Assembly: GCF_900101625.1 (NCBI RefSeq)
Contig: NZ_FMYZ01000003.1
Span: 62,001-126,000 of the forward strand
Source: Cupriavidus sp. YR651
Lineage (GTDB): Bacteria; Pseudomonadota; Gammaproteobacteria; Burkholderiales; Burkholderiaceae
Direction: 5' to 3'
Length of the DNA stretch: 64,000 bases
Translations under genes and position numbers: made by a program
Notes under the pieces: generated by a model
Told to the model about the DNA's origin: nothing
What the model saw: only the letters and a program-made list of their open reading frames with translations
Database searches by the model: none
Shown here: piece by piece, positions 51,467 through 61,550 of the stretch
How positions within the stretch are numbered: position 1 is the stretch's first letter
Layout: every line of letters begins with the position of its first letter

Positions 51467-52504
51467 TCAGCGCACGCTGACCCGCGCCATGCCTTCCAGC
51501 AGCGCCTTGTGAAACGCCTGCGGGTCCTGCATCTGCGGGGCGTGGCCCAGCTCGGGGAATTCGACCAGCGTCGTGTTCGGAATCGCCTTCGCAGTGGCTT
51601 GCGCCAGCTCCGGATATCGTCCGACCCGCGCCTGCACCTCGGGCGGCGCGGCATCCTTGGCGATGGCCGTCGTGTCCTTGTCGCCGATCATCAGCAGCGT
51701 CGGCGCCTGAATCGCCCCCATCTCGTAGACCACCGGCTGCGTGTAGATCATGTCGTACAGCAGGGCCGAGTTCCACGCCACGATCTGCTTGCCCGTGCCG
51801 CGATTCATCCCGGCCAGCATCTGCACCCAGGGCTCATACTCCGGCTTCCACTGACCCACGTAGTAGGTCGATTTCTCGTAGTTGCGGATGCGGTCCGCGG
51901 TGGTGTTCAGCTCGCGCGCATACCACTGGTCCACGGACAGCGACGGTACGCCCTTGGCCTTCCAGTCTTCCAGCCCGATCGGGTTGACCAGCACCAGTTG
52001 CCGCGTCTCCTGCGGATACATCAGCGCGTAGCGCATCGCCAGCATGCCGCCCGTGGAGTGCCCCAGCACCGTGACCTTGCCGACGCCGATCGACGCCAGC
52101 AGCGCGTGCGTGTTGCGCGCGAGTTGCTGGAAGGTGTACTGGTAGTGCGGCGGCTTGGTGGACTTGCAGAAGCCGATCTGGTCCGGCGCGATCACGCGGT
52201 AGCCGGCGCCGCTCAGCTGGCGGATGGACTCCTGCCACGTGGCACCGCAGAAGTTCTTGCCGTGGAGCAGCACCACGGCCCGGCCATTCGGCTTTTCCGG
52301 CTTGACGTCCATGAAGGCCATGTCGAGCGGCTGGCCCTGCGACGAAAACTTGTAGTGCTGCACCGGATAGGGGTAGTCGAAGCCTTCAAGCTCCGGGCCA
52401 TAGGCCGGGCCATCGTCGGCGGCGGTGGCGGCATTGACGGCGAGCGGCGCGCTCAGTACCGCAAACGCGGTGGCGGCAAGCAGGAGTTGGCGGAGCATTG
52501 GCAT
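51467..52504 (-). CDS. Secreted alpha/beta hydrolase
   Basis: 345 residues with a signal peptide (LRQLLLAATAFAVLSAPLAV ending NAATA). Motifs VVLLHGKNFCGATW, APDQIGFCKSTKP, the nucleophile elbow LGHSTGGMLAMRYA, acid DKDT and His in ELGHAPQMQDP. Periplasmic esterase- or lactonase-like enzyme; substrate unknown. ATG 52504 is chosen because it begins the signal peptide; the frame is open to 52600. It stands apart from the flagellar genes. Confidence 0.9.
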   Translation of the reverse strand: MPMLRQLLLAATAFAVLSAPLAVNAATAADDGPAYGPELEGFDYPYPVQHYKFSSQGQPLDMAFMDVKPEKPNGRAVVLLHGKNFCGATWQESIRQLSGAGYRVIAPDQIGFCKSTKPPHYQYTFQQLARNTHALLASIGVGKVTVLGHSTGGMLAMRYALMYPQETRQLVLVNPIGLEDWKAKGVPSLSVDQWYARELNTTADRIRNYEKSTYYVGQWKPEYEPWVQMLAGMNRGTGKQIVAWNSALLYDMIYTQPVVYEMGAIQAPTLLMIGDKDTTAIAKDAAPPEVQARVGRYPELAQATAKAIPNTTLVEFPELGHAPQMQDPQAFHKALLEGMARVSVR

Positions 52505-52652
52505 GGCGGGGGGCGTGGTGGGGGAGAGAGGGGATCGTCGCACAAATGACCATGCCGTGTCGTGCGAAGTTCCGGAAGGGGACGTGCGATGGCGTCGCAC
52601 GTCAGGTGTCGTCCCGGACGCGTGCGATGCCGCAGGCGCCCGGGGTTAGCCG

Positions 52653-54179
52653 TCAGGCGAAGGTATCAACCTCGCCGCGCGCCAGCGTGCGCGGGGCACG
52701 CGGTGCGGGGGCGGCGGCCGGTGCGGACGTGTCGTTGCCGAAGCCCGTGGCCTGGCTGAACGCGCTGCCGTTGCTGGCCTGGCGCTGTTGCTGCTGGCCA
52801 CCGTTGCCGGACTGGCCGGCAAAGCTTTCGGCGCCGACCGAGGTCTGGCCCAGCTGGATGCCCGCTTCCGCCAGCGACGTGCGCAGATGCGGCAGCGAGG
52901 CTTCCACAGCGGCGCGCACGGCCTGGTGCGGCGAGACGAACTGGGCCTGGGCCTGATCGTTCACCACGTTCAGCACCACCTTCAGCGGCCCGAGGTTGGG
53001 CGGATTCAGGTCCAGTTCGGCGGTCTGGTTGCCTTGCGTGGACAGGCGCACCATCTGCTGGCCGAGCGCCTGGGCCCACTGGCCGTCGCCCACGTTCGGC
53101 GCGATGACCGGACGTGCGGCGGCCGTCGCAGCGGCGGCTGCCGCCGTATGCGTCGGTGCCTGGGCAGCCATCGCGGATGCCAGCGTGGCCGCGCTGCTGG
53201 CGTTGGTCGCGCCCGTGTCGGCCACTTCGCCGGTGCGCGCGCTGGCCTGGGCCGCGGCGAACGGCGTGACGGCCGGCGTGTTGTTGTCTTGTGCGTTGGA
53301 CGCTTGCAGCACTGCCGGCTGGCCGGACTGGCCAAGGCTGGCGTGCTGCTGGCCGCCGGACTGGCCGCGCGCGTCCTGTGCCGTGGCGGCAGCGGCCGGC
53401 GCCTGCGTGGTGACGGCAGCGGCGATCTTGTCGGCGGTCGTCGGCGTGGTGTTCTGCAGCGCGGCGCGTTGCTGGGCGATGGTGGCCAGCGTGTCGGCGG
53501 GGCTCGGCGTGGTGGCCTTGGCCGCGGTGTCGACCGTCGCGGCGGGAGCCAGCGTCTGCGTCTGCGCGTCGGCTTGCGCGAGCGCGGCGGCCGCGTCGGC
53601 GGTGGTGCCGGTCGTCGTTGCAGCGGCTTGCGTGGCCGGCGCCGTCGGCAGCCCATTCAACCCGTTCTGCCCATTCGAACCATTCAGACCGGCCAGCCCG
53701 TTCATACCGTTCAAGCTGGCAGCGGCGGCAGCCTCGGCGGCGTTGCCCGATGCCACGGCCGCGGCGTTGGCCGGCTGGGCCAGCATCGCGGCGGCCAGCG
53801 CCGCTGCAGCGGCTGCGGCATCGGCCGATACGGTGGTGGTGTCCTCGCCGTCCTTGGCGTCGGAATTAGCGTCCTTGGCGTCCGCACTGCTGCCCGCGTC
53901 CTTCTGCGGATTGGCCTGCGCGGCTTGCGTGGTCTGGGCCGGCTGGTTCTTGCCCTGATCCTGGCCCTTCGACGCGTCGGCCTGTTTCGGCTGGGACGTG
54001 GTGGCCGGCTTTGCCGCGGGCTTTGGCGACGGCGCGGCCACGCGGGCTTCCTGCTGGCCGTTATCGCGTGCACGCGACAGCGCGTCATGGAAGGCGCTGG
54101 CATCCGCGCCGTTGCGCGCGGCGTCCGCCGGCTTGAGGTTCTTCAGGGCATTTCCGACAAGCTGGCTGATATCGATCAT
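52653..54179 (-). CDS. fliK: Flagellar hook-length control protein FliK
   Basis: 508 residues. A long Ala/Thr/Gln-rich unstructured N-terminal half (ruler region), with an Asn-Gly-Leu repeat stretch (NGMNGLAGLNGSNGQNGLNG). The conserved C-terminal domain (about 390-470) contains ELDLNPPNLGPLKVVLNVVN and AVRAAVEASLPHLRTSLAEA. Controls the export switch from hook to filament. Last gene of the fliFGHIJK operon; its start is 18 nt after the fliJ stop. Confidence 0.93.
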   Translation of the reverse strand: MIDISQLVGNALKNLKPADAARNGADASAFHDALSRARDNGQQEARVAAPSPKPAAKPATTSQPKQADASKGQDQGKNQPAQTTQAAQANPQKDAGSSADAKDANSDAKDGEDTTTVSADAAAAAAALAAAMLAQPANAAAVASGNAAEAAAAASLNGMNGLAGLNGSNGQNGLNGLPTAPATQAAATTTGTTADAAAALAQADAQTQTLAPAATVDTAAKATTPSPADTLATIAQQRAALQNTTPTTADKIAAAVTTQAPAAAATAQDARGQSGGQQHASLGQSGQPAVLQASNAQDNNTPAVTPFAAAQASARTGEVADTGATNASSAATLASAMAAQAPTHTAAAAAATAAARPVIAPNVGDGQWAQALGQQMVRLSTQGNQTAELDLNPPNLGPLKVVLNVVNDQAQAQFVSPHQAVRAAVEASLPHLRTSLAEAGIQLGQTSVGAESFAGQSGNGGQQQQRQASNGSAFSQATGFGNDTSAPAAAPAPRAPRTLARGEVDTFA

Positions 54180-54197
54180 GTTGTTCTTCTGGTCCGA

Positions 54198-54650
54198 TTA
54201 GTTCTGGCGGCTCGCCGGCTGGCGGGCGATCCGGGCCGCGTATTCATCATTGGCGCGTTGTTCGCGCCGCGCACTGACTTGCTGCTCGCGCACTTCCGCG
54301 CGCGTGATCAGGGTGTCGAAGGAGTTCTGGCGGCGCTTCTGCTGCTGCCAGTTGGCGCGACCGGCCAGCAAGTCCGCCTCGGCCTTGTCCAGCGCGCTGG
54401 TTTGCTGGCGGATGGCGTGGTCGAGCGAATCGAGAAAGCGCGAGAAATCGTGCCAGCGGCTGGATGTCATGCCCTCCGCCGCGATGGCCTGCATGCGCGT
54501 CCGGTACTCCAGCCGGTACTGCGTCAACGCGTTGAGCTGCTGCTCCGCCTGTGTGCGCAGGCCCTGCAGCCGGCCGAGCTCGCGCGCGGCCTTCTCCGTG
54601 TTGTCCTGGGCCAGGTCGGCCAGCGTGTTGAGCGGCGAGTGCTTAACCAT
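54198..54650 (-). CDS. fliJ: Flagellar FliJ protein
   Basis: 150 residues, helical coiled coil throughout: [20 protein letters not shown] and [20 protein letters not shown], typical of FliJ. Chaperone-like component of the flagellar export ATPase complex that binds FliI and FlhA. Start overlaps the end of fliI by 8 nt; ATG 54650 gives the usual length. Confidence 0.93.
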   Translation of the reverse strand: MVKHSPLNTLADLAQDNTEKAARELGRLQGLRTQAEQQLNALTQYRLEYRTRMQAIAAEGMTSSRWHDFSRFLDSLDHAIRQQTSALDKAEADLLAGRANWQQQKRRQNSFDTLITRAEVREQQVSARREQRANDEYAARIARQPASRQN

Positions 54651-56094
54651 GTTGCGTCCTCTCGAAGAGATCGTGCAGATGGGCGATGGAGCCCGCGTAA
54701 TCCGCGCGCTCGTGGATGTCCTGCTGCAGGAAGGCCTCCATGCGCGAATGCAGGCGAATCGCCAGATCCAGTTCCGGATCGTTCCCCGGCACATACGCCC
54801 CCACGCTGATGAGATCGCGGTTGCGCTGGTAGCGCGACATCAACTGCTTGAAGCGCCGTACGGAGGCAAACTGCGGCGCATCGATCAGCGCCGTCATGGC
54901 GCGGCTGATAGAGGCCTCCACGTCGATGGCCGGATAGTGGCCAGCTTCGGCGAGGCTACGGGACAGCACGATGTGGCCGTCCAGGATCGCGCGCGCGGAG
55001 TCGGCGATCGGGTCTTGCTGGTCATCGCCCTCGGTCAGCACCGTGTAGAACGCGGTGATGGAACCGCCGCCTTCCGGGCCGTTGCCGGCGCGTTCCACCA
55101 GCGTCGGCAGCTTGGCGAAGACGGAGGGCGGATAGCCCTTGGTGGCGGGCGGCTCGCCGATCGCCAGGGCGATTTCCCGCTGGGCCATGGCGTAGCGCGT
55201 GAGCGAATCCATGATCAGCAGCACGTGCTGGCCCTTGTCGCGGAAGTACTCGGCCAGGCGCGTCGCGTAGGCGGCGCCTTGCATGCGCAGCAGCGGCGAG
55301 GTATCGGCCGGGGCGGCCACGACGACGGAACGCTTGCGGCCTTCCTCGCCCAGGATGTTCTCGATGAAGTCCTTCACTTCGCGGCCGCGCTCGCCGATCA
55401 GGCCGACCACGATCACGTCCGCGCTGGTGTAGCGCGCCATCATGCCGAGCAGCACGCTCTTGCCGACGCCGGAGCCTGCGAACAGGCCCATGCGCTGGCC
55501 GCGTCCCACGGTCAGCATGCCGTTGATCGCGCGCACGCCGGTGTCCAGCACGGTTTCGATCGGGGCGCGCATCAGCGGATTGATCTGCGATCCGGCGAGC
55601 GGTACTTCGCTGGCGGCGGTAATCGGGCCCAGCCCGTCGAGCGGGCGGCCGGCGGCATCGAGCACGCGGCCCAGCAGGCCGTCGCCCACGGGCAGGCGCT
55701 TGGAACCGGGCTCGCGCGGGGCGGTGACGCCTGCGGGCAGCGGCGTCGGTTCCAGCGGATAGACGCGGGCGCCGGGCACCAGGCCCACGACGTCCGACTG
55801 TGGCATCAGGTAGAGGCGATCGGCGCCAAAGCCGACCACTTCGGCCTCGGCCGTGCGCGGGCCGCCGTGGCTGTGCTGGCCGGCGGGCAGCTCGATCAGG
55901 CAGTCGCTGCCCACGGGCAGGCGCAGGCCCACGGCTTCCAGCACCAGGCCGGCGGCGCGCGTCAGGCGGCCGCAGGTGCGTTTGCTGTCGATCTCGGCAA
56001 TGCCGGTCGACGCGGCAGTCAGCGCCTCGCGCCAGCGCGCGGTGTGCGCGACCGGTGCGGCAGGCGTGGACACCTGGGCCTGGGCCTCATGCAT
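54643..56094 (-). CDS. fliI: Flagellum-specific export ATPase FliI
   Basis: 483 residues from ATG 56094. Walker [17 protein letters not shown], Walker [12 protein letters not shown], catalytic Glu in [10 protein letters not shown], and the C-terminal [14 protein letters not shown] region. Homologous to F1-ATPase beta and drives flagellar export. It overlaps fliH by 8 nt and fliJ by 8 nt. Confidence 0.96.
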   Translation of the reverse strand: MHEAQAQVSTPAAPVAHTARWREALTAASTGIAEIDSKRTCGRLTRAAGLVLEAVGLRLPVGSDCLIELPAGQHSHGGPRTAEAEVVGFGADRLYLMPQSDVVGLVPGARVYPLEPTPLPAGVTAPREPGSKRLPVGDGLLGRVLDAAGRPLDGLGPITAASEVPLAGSQINPLMRAPIETVLDTGVRAINGMLTVGRGQRMGLFAGSGVGKSVLLGMMARYTSADVIVVGLIGERGREVKDFIENILGEEGRKRSVVVAAPADTSPLLRMQGAAYATRLAEYFRDKGQHVLLIMDSLTRYAMAQREIALAIGEPPATKGYPPSVFAKLPTLVERAGNGPEGGGSITAFYTVLTEGDDQQDPIADSARAILDGHIVLSRSLAEAGHYPAIDVEASISRAMTALIDAPQFASVRRFKQLMSRYQRNRDLISVGAYVPGNDPELDLAIRLHSRMEAFLQQDIHERADYAGSIAHLHDLFERTQHG

Positions 56095-56935
56095 GCGGGG
56101 GCTCCCACGGATCGTTGCGGCCCAGCGCGCGCACCACACGGCTCCAGCGCGTGGCCAGGCTGGCATCGAGTTCGCCGCTGGCGGCACTGGCGATGCAGCC
56201 GCCGCGTGCCACGGTGGGGTCGGCACGCACGGTCCAGCCGGCGGCTTCCAGTTCGCCGCGCAGGTGGGTCTCCACCAGCGCCACGTCTTCCGGGTTCAGC
56301 AACAGGCAGGGCGATCCGGACAGCGGCGGCTCGGCGGCCAGCAGTTCGCGCGCGGCGGGCAGCAGGGCGGCCGGGTCGATTTCCATGGTCTTGCGTACGA
56401 GCTGGCGTGCCACGTCGAGGGCGAGCGAAATCAGCGCGTCGGAGATTTCCGCATCCACATGGCCCAGCGCATCGCGGAAGTTGCCGGCCAGTTCCTGCAG
56501 GCGGGCGGCCTCATTGCGCGCAGCTTCCAGGCCGCGCGCATAGCCTTCACGATGGCCGTCGCCGTAGCCTTGTGTCTGGCCCTGGCTGTAGCCCTGTGCG
56601 TAGCCTTCCTTCCGGGCGCCGTCGCGCATGGCATCCAGCGCTTCGAAGTCGATCGGCGGCGGCGGGGGCGGCTCCACGGGCAACTGGGCCTCAAGCGCCT
56701 TCTTCAGGGCATCGCGCGGATCGAGCGAGACCATCTGCCAGCGCTGCCAGTCGTCGCCACGGCCACGGCCGCGCGCGGGGGGCTGGAAGGCCGCAAAGCC
56801 GTCGTCGCTCCCCATGCCGGCGCCACTGCTGGTGCCGTTGCCAGCGCCGGACGGTGCGCTGCTTCCGCCGAAGAAGCCGGGGTCGCCGCGGCCCGGGCCG
56901 CGACCAGCGGCAAAGCCGCGTTCAAACGTAGGCAT
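56087..56935 (-). CDS. fliH: Flagellar assembly protein FliH
   Basis: 282 residues from ATG 56935, chosen because GGAGG lies just upstream; a TTG start 15 nt upstream is spurious. N-terminal Gly-rich part, then the GxxxG-like repeat [20 protein letters not shown] (about 133-152), characteristic of FliH. The C-terminal FliH domain follows ([20 protein letters not shown]). Regulates FliI. Overlaps fliG by 14 nt. Confidence 0.92.
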   Translation of the reverse strand: MPTFERGFAAGRGPGRGDPGFFGGSSAPSGAGNGTSSGAGMGSDDGFAAFQPPARGRGRGDDWQRWQMVSLDPRDALKKALEAQLPVEPPPPPPIDFEALDAMRDGARKEGYAQGYSQGQTQGYGDGHREGYARGLEAARNEAARLQELAGNFRDALGHVDAEISDALISLALDVARQLVRKTMEIDPAALLPAARELLAAEPPLSGSPCLLLNPEDVALVETHLRGELEAAGWTVRADPTVARGGCIASAASGELDASLATRWSRVVRALGRNDPWEPPHA

Positions 56936-57935
56936 CGTCGCCTCCGCCAATCTGGATCTCGCCCGCTTCCGCCAGGCGTCTCACCACCTGCAGGATGGCC
57001 TTCTGCTCGGCTTCCACCTGCGACACGCGCACCGGACCCAGGGCATCCAGGTCTTCGCGCAGCATTTCGCCGGCACGGGTCGACATGTTGCGGATGAACT
57101 TGTCGCGCAGTTCCTGCTGCGCGCCCTTGAGCGCAACGATGAGGGACTCGGTGGCGATTTCCTTGAGCACGCGCTGGATGCCGCGTTCGTCCACTTCCAG
57201 CAGGTTCTCGAACAGGAACATCTCGTCGATGATCTTCTGGGCCAGGTCGCCGTCGTGCGAGCGCACGCCGTCGATGACCGCTTCCTCGTGGGCCGTGCTC
57301 ATCAGGTTGATGATCTCGGCCGCCGTGCGTACGCCGCCCATGCGGCTGCGCTTCAGGCTCTGGCCGGCCAGCAGCTTGGTCAGCACGTCCGTCAGCTCCT
57401 GCAGCGCGCCCGGCTGTACGCCGCCGAAGGTGGCGATACGCAGGATCACGTCGTTGCGCAGGCGGTCCGTGAAGAAGCCCAGCACTTCCGAGGACTTCTG
57501 GCGGTCCAGGTGGATCAGGATCGTGGCGATGATCTGCGGGTGCTCGTCCTTGATGAGTTCGGCCACCGAGGTCGCGTCCATCCAGTTCAGCGAATCGATG
57601 CCGCCGCCCGGATCGCGCGACTCGAGGATGTCCTCGATCACGGACAGCGCGCGCTCTTCGCCCAGCGCCTTGTTCAGCACGCTCTTGATGAACGAGCTGG
57701 AATCCACGTTCAGCGCCAGGTACTGCTCGGTTTCCGAACGGAACTCGGACAGCACCTCGGCCATTTCCTCGCGCGTCACCGCCGACAGGCTGGCCATCGC
57801 CGAACCCAGGCCCTGCACTTCGCGGGGCGACAGGTGCTTGAACACTTCGGCCGCTGCGTCCTCGCCGATCGCCATCATCAGGATGGCGCTCTTCTGCAGG
57901 CCCTTCTCGGGCATTCCCTTGTTAGTGTTCGTCAT
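56922..57935 (-). CDS. fliG: Flagellar motor switch protein FliG
   Basis: 337 residues. SAILMMAIGEDAAAEVFKHL, the middle-domain motif EHPQIIATILIHLDRQKSSE and C-terminal charged torque helix region (NMSTRAGEMLREDLDALGPV). Forms the rotor interface with the stator. Overlaps fliF by 14 nt. Confidence 0.97.
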   Translation of the reverse strand: MTNTNKGMPEKGLQKSAILMMAIGEDAAAEVFKHLSPREVQGLGSAMASLSAVTREEMAEVLSEFRSETEQYLALNVDSSSFIKSVLNKALGEERALSVIEDILESRDPGGGIDSLNWMDATSVAELIKDEHPQIIATILIHLDRQKSSEVLGFFTDRLRNDVILRIATFGGVQPGALQELTDVLTKLLAGQSLKRSRMGGVRTAAEIINLMSTAHEEAVIDGVRSHDGDLAQKIIDEMFLFENLLEVDERGIQRVLKEIATESLIVALKGAQQELRDKFIRNMSTRAGEMLREDLDALGPVRVSQVEAEQKAILQVVRRLAEAGEIQIGGGDDAYV

Positions 57936-59613
57936 TGGCCATCCAGTTCTTGATTACGCTGGCGACCAGGCGCGGGTCGCGTTGCGCGGCGTCGCGCACC
58001 AGGGCGAGATCGCTTTCGTATTTCGCGGCCAGGCGCAGCACTTCCGGATTGACGATCTCTTCCGTCGGCAGCAGCACGGCTTCGGTGGCCAGCGGGGTGT
58101 CCGTCGGGGCGGGCAGCGGCGGCGCGGTGTACTTGCGCAGCACCGGACGGGCCACCTTGAACCACAGGAACACGGCCAGCAGGGCCAGCAGCAGGTAGCC
58201 GACGCCGGTCTTGGCCAGGTCGATCATCTGCGGTTGCTTCCACAGCGGCAGTTCCGGTTCCTTGTCCACGTCGGCGGTGAACGGGCTGTTGACCACGTTG
58301 AGCGAGTCGCCGCGCTCGGTGGAGTAGCCCATCGCTTCCTTGGTCAGGTTCTCGATCTGCGCCAGTTCCTTGGCGGACAGCGCCTCGGTCACGGGCTTGC
58401 CCTTGGCATCCACCTTCTGGCGATAGTTCACGACCACGGCGACCGACAGGCGCTTCACGCCGCCGGGAGCCTGCTGCACGTGGCGTACCACGCGGTCCAG
58501 CTCGAAGTTGGTGGTGGAGTCGCGGCGGTTGCTGCTCGGGCCGGTCTTCTCGGCCGTCTGCGTGGCCTGGCCGGCCTGGCCGGCCTGGCCGGCCGGGGCC
58601 TGCGGGTTGGGCTGGCCGGGCTGGCGCGGCGGCTGCGGCGTGGTGACCGGTGCCACGGCGGCGGCGGGCGGCTGGTTGGACAGCGCGCCGGGCACGCCGC
58701 CTACCGGGGACGCGCCTTGCGTGTTCGATTCGCTGGTCTGCTGGCTGCGGATCGCGGCCTTGGTCGGGTCCTGGTTCGGCTTGTAGCTTTCGTCGGTATG
58801 TTCGACGGAGGCGAAGTCCACGTCGGCGGTGACCTGCGCGTGGACGTTGTCCTTGCCGAGGATCGGCGCGAGGATGGCTTCCACGCGCTTCACATAGTTC
58901 TGCTCGACCTGCTGGACGTACTTGAGCTGGCTGGCATCGAGCGAGCGGTCGCTGGTGCCGGACAACAGGTTGCCGTGCTGGTCGACGATGGAGATCGACT
59001 TCGGCGTCAGTTCCGGCACGCTGGACGACACCAGGTGGCTGATCGCGGCGACCTGGCCCTCATCGATGGCGCGGCCGGGGTAGAGCTGCAGCACGATCGA
59101 GGCGGTGGGCTTCTGGCGTTCGCGCACGAACAGCGTCGGCTTGGGGATGGCCAGGTGGACGCGGGCGGACTGCACGGCGCCGATCGATTCGATCGAACGC
59201 GCCAGCTCGCCTTCCAGGCCGCGCTGGTAGTTGACCTGTTCGGCGAACTGGCTGATGCCGAACTTCTGGGTGTCCATCAGCTCCATGCCCGTGGTGCCGC
59301 TCTTGGGCAGCCCCTGGGACGCCAGGCGCAGGCGCGTTTCGTGGACCTTTTCCGAGGGCACCATCACCGCACCGCCGCCTTCGGCGAACTTGTACGGCAC
59401 GTTCATCTGCTGGAGGGAGGCGATCACGGCGCCGCCATCGCGCTCGGACAGGTTGCTGTACAGCACCTTGTAGTCCGGCGCGCGGGACCACATCACGCCG
59501 ACGGCGATGGCCGCGACCAGCGCCGCGCCGCCCAGCATCAGGGGCAGGCGCGGGTTGGCCTTGATTTTCTCGACCAGGGCCGCGCCGTTCGGCAGGGTGG
59601 CTGCCGCGTTCAT
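57922..59613 (-). CDS. fliF: Flagellar M-ring protein FliF
   Basis: 563 residues. Two transmembrane helices (about 26-44 and 445-465), periplasmic ring-building domains with DYKVLYSNLSERDGGAVIAS and QGLPKSGTTGMELMDTQKFG, and a Pro/Gln-rich linker (about 320-360). The C-terminal tail binding FliG is present. First gene of the operon, divergent from fliE. Confidence 0.97.
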   Translation of the reverse strand: MNAAATLPNGAALVEKIKANPRLPLMLGGAALVAAIAVGVMWSRAPDYKVLYSNLSERDGGAVIASLQQMNVPYKFAEGGGAVMVPSEKVHETRLRLASQGLPKSGTTGMELMDTQKFGISQFAEQVNYQRGLEGELARSIESIGAVQSARVHLAIPKPTLFVRERQKPTASIVLQLYPGRAIDEGQVAAISHLVSSSVPELTPKSISIVDQHGNLLSGTSDRSLDASQLKYVQQVEQNYVKRVEAILAPILGKDNVHAQVTADVDFASVEHTDESYKPNQDPTKAAIRSQQTSESNTQGASPVGGVPGALSNQPPAAAVAPVTTPQPPRQPGQPNPQAPAGQAGQAGQATQTAEKTGPSSNRRDSTTNFELDRVVRHVQQAPGGVKRLSVAVVVNYRQKVDAKGKPVTEALSAKELAQIENLTKEAMGYSTERGDSLNVVNSPFTADVDKEPELPLWKQPQMIDLAKTGVGYLLLALLAVFLWFKVARPVLRKYTAPPLPAPTDTPLATEAVLLPTEEIVNPEVLRLAAKYESDLALVRDAAQRDPRLVASVIKNWMANDEH

Positions 59614-59974
59614 GCGCGCGTCTCCGGCTTGGCAGGGGAAACCCTGCTCTTGCCACTCTGGCCTTTGCTGCCGTTATTCATTTCGGCACGGCTCACACTA
59701 CGCTGCTGAAAAAACACGCGCACTCCCCGCGATGGTTGATATTCACTGCCGGGGGCGGGCTGCAAAAAGCGCGGCGAACCGCCAGATCCGGCACGGTAGC
59801 GATGATCGGCCAGATGGGCGATGGACAATTGGCGGAATAGGCGAGGTTTTCCAGCCGAATTCATCCTTTGGCTGTGGAGGCGGGCTGGGTACAGTGCGAG
59901 GGCTGAAACTGGACGACGTGTGATCTATGGCGCGCTTCGTCCGTTCTCCTCTGACTTAGGGACCCTGAAGCGAC
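59614..59974. other. Divergent flagellar promoter region
   Basis: 361 bases between fliF and fliE. It must carry both promoters. I could not identify a clear sigma-28 or FlhDC box by eye, and see no gene. Confidence 0.5.
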
Positions 59975-60295
59975 ATGACCATTTCTTCCATCGAGGGCAT
60001 GCTCCAGCAACTGCGCGGCCTGGCGCAGGTAGCGGGAGGCGGTGCCGCCACCCAGGCGCCTTCGGCCGCCACCGAAGGCTTCGCCGGCGAACTCCAGCGC
60101 TCCATGCAGCGGCTGAATGCCGTGCAGGAACACGCCTACGGCCAGGCCGAGGCGTTTGAACTCGGCAAGCCGGGCGTGGCGCTGAACGACGTGATGATCG
60201 ACATGCAGAAGGCCAACGTGTCGTTCCAGACCGCCGTGCAGGTACGTAACCGCCTGGCGGCCGCGTACCAGGAAATGATGAACATGCCGGTGTGA
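59975..60295 (+). CDS. fliE: Flagellar hook-basal body protein FliE
   Basis: 106 residues. The conserved C-terminus NDVMIDMQKANVSFQTAVQV, RNRLAAAYQEMMNMPV is diagnostic. Adapter between MS ring and rod. Divergent from fliF and separated by 361 bases, the common beta-proteobacterial arrangement. A strong terminator follows 130 bases downstream. Confidence 0.96.
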   Translation: MTISSIEGMLQQLRGLAQVAGGGAATQAPSAATEGFAGELQRSMQRLNAVQEHAYGQAEAFELGKPGVALNDVMIDMQKANVSFQTAVQVRNRLAAAYQEMMNMPV

Positions 60296-60303
60296 CGGCG
60301 TGC

Positions 60304-60418
60304 GGCCGGCCGCGGCCCCGTGCAGGGCCGGCCGCGGCCCCGTGCAGGGCCGGGGCGGCCGCCGCGAGACAAGCTGGCAAATCAGGCTGGTAAATCAGGC
60401 TGGTAAATCAGGCTGACA
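60304..60418. repeat. Short tandem repeats downstream of fliE
   Basis: Two copies of a 22-bp GC-rich unit (CCGCGGCCCCGTGCAGG core, about 60304-60350), then three copies of the 13-bp unit AATCAGGCTGGTA (60380-60418). Non-coding, likely slippage products. Confidence 0.8.
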
Positions 60419-60426
60419 AACGACAG

Positions 60427-60474
60427 AAAGCCATGTCGCGATCCCGGAATCCGGGGGCGACGTGGCTTTTTTGT
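60427..60474 (+). terminator. Rho-independent terminator downstream of fliE
   Basis: AAAGCCATGTCGCGATCCCGG pairs imperfectly with CCGGGGGCGACGTGGCTTTTTT, giving a long stem and a T-run on the plus strand. Confidence 0.8.
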
Positions 60475-60589
60475 GTTCATCGCCGATTTTCGAGGCAGGC
60501 CGCTTGAATTCTGAGGAAGGGGCCGGGTGAGGGCGGGGCCAGTATCGGACGAGGCGCCGGCAACCCGCATCCCTGCTATCCGGGGGCGC

Positions 60590-61054
60590 TCATGGCATCG
60601 GCAGCCCCTTGTCCTCTGCCCTGTGGCTGGGCAACGTGCAGCACTGGTGCGGGCAGGCCGGCAGGAAATCAATGGCAACAGCGCGGGCCGGCTGCCCGGG
60701 AATCGGCACGTTGTAGGAAGCGCCCGGCTGCTCGGCATAGACGCGATCCGCCCTGAAGCCGCGATCGGTAAGGAATCGGCGAACGGCAGCGGCTCGCTCC
60801 TCCGCCAATCGCTTGCCTCCTCGCTCGGATGCGGCGACGTGGCCGAAAACGGAAAAATTCTCGTAGTTCGGAAATGCGGCCTTCAGGTCGGCCACCCAGT
60901 CACCCAGGCGCAAAGCCGCTGCGGAATCCAATGCCGCGGACTCATTGGCAAAGGTCAGATCCAGGCCGCGCACCGGACTGCACCCAAACGCGGCCTGCTG
61001 AGCCAGGTACCCAAGGAGGAAGACGGCCCAGGTCTTACTCCGAACAAACGACAT
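60590..61054 (-). CDS. OmpA-like domain protein
   Basis: 154 residues. Hydrophobic N-terminus (AVFLLGYLAQQAAFGCSP, a possible lipoprotein signal with Cys), then an OmpA-like peptidoglycan-binding domain: LDLTFANESAALDSAAA, GHVAASERGGKRLAEERAAA and VRRFLTDRGF. The usual N-R-R-V is weak. It overlaps the M35 metallopeptidase gene by 20 nt, so they are probably co-translated. Confidence 0.82.
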   Translation of the reverse strand: MSFVRSKTWAVFLLGYLAQQAAFGCSPVRGLDLTFANESAALDSAAALRLGDWVADLKAAFPNYENFSVFGHVAASERGGKRLAEERAAAVRRFLTDRGFRADRVYAEQPGASYNVPIPGQPARAVAIDFLPACPHQCCTLPSHRAEDKGLPMP

Positions 61055-61550
61055 AGCCCGCGATGTTGTCGGCATTCTCAGTTGCCCTTGCATCCTTGGC
61101 TCCTGCACGATCCTTGGCGTTATGGGTGGAATACCAATGGTCACGAGAGCCGAGAACGTCGGCAAAGTGGGAAACCTCATGCACCAGCGTCAGCAACTGC
61201 GAGTCGAACCGGGGGTGGCGGGTACGCAGCGTACAGAAGTCGAGGCGAATCGCAATCGTGTGTGTGGCCGTATCCGGCGCGCATACCTCTGCGACGGCCC
61301 CCGGACTGTGGTCGCGGGAGACACACCCGACTACGCGCATTGCATCGGCGGAATAGCGGATGAAATTGGCTGGAGTGAGTGCCGCCAGTACGGTTTTCAT
61401 CCGCGCCAGGCCAGCAGCCATCTCAAGGCGCGCCGTGTGCTCGGTCGTGCCAAACCAGAGCAGGAACCACCTGGCGTCAGCGGGTGACCAGCGATTGAGC
61501 TCGGCTAGCCGGTTTGCCACGAGAGATGTCCATTTGTCCCCAGAGAGCAA
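61035..61550 (-). CDS. M35-like (Asp-zincin) metallopeptidase, possibly N-truncated
   Basis: 171 residues from a TTG start; a stop codon lies two codons upstream, so any larger N-terminal part is lost or never existed. HEVSHFADVLGSRDHWY holds the zinc-binding HExxH with an Asp downstream, the Asp-zincin pattern of deuterolysin/M35 enzymes that cut at Lys. The N-terminal part (ARWFLLWFGTTEHTARLEMA) also fits. No signal peptide, which is unusual. It could be a toxin-like effector delivered by another route, or a decayed gene. Confidence 0.75.
   Translation of the reverse strand: MLSGDKWTSLVANRLAELNRWSPADARWFLLWFGTTEHTARLEMAAGLARMKTVLAALTPANFIRYSADAMRVVGCVSRDHSPGAVAEVCAPDTATHTIAIRLDFCTLRTRHPRFDSQLLTLVHEVSHFADVLGSRDHWYSTHNAKDRAGAKDARATENADNIAGYVVCSE

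Noticed and set aside
54250..59709. Long plus-strand frames opposite the flagellar operon
   Set aside because: They are antisense to fliF-fliJ, all of which are clearly recognised.
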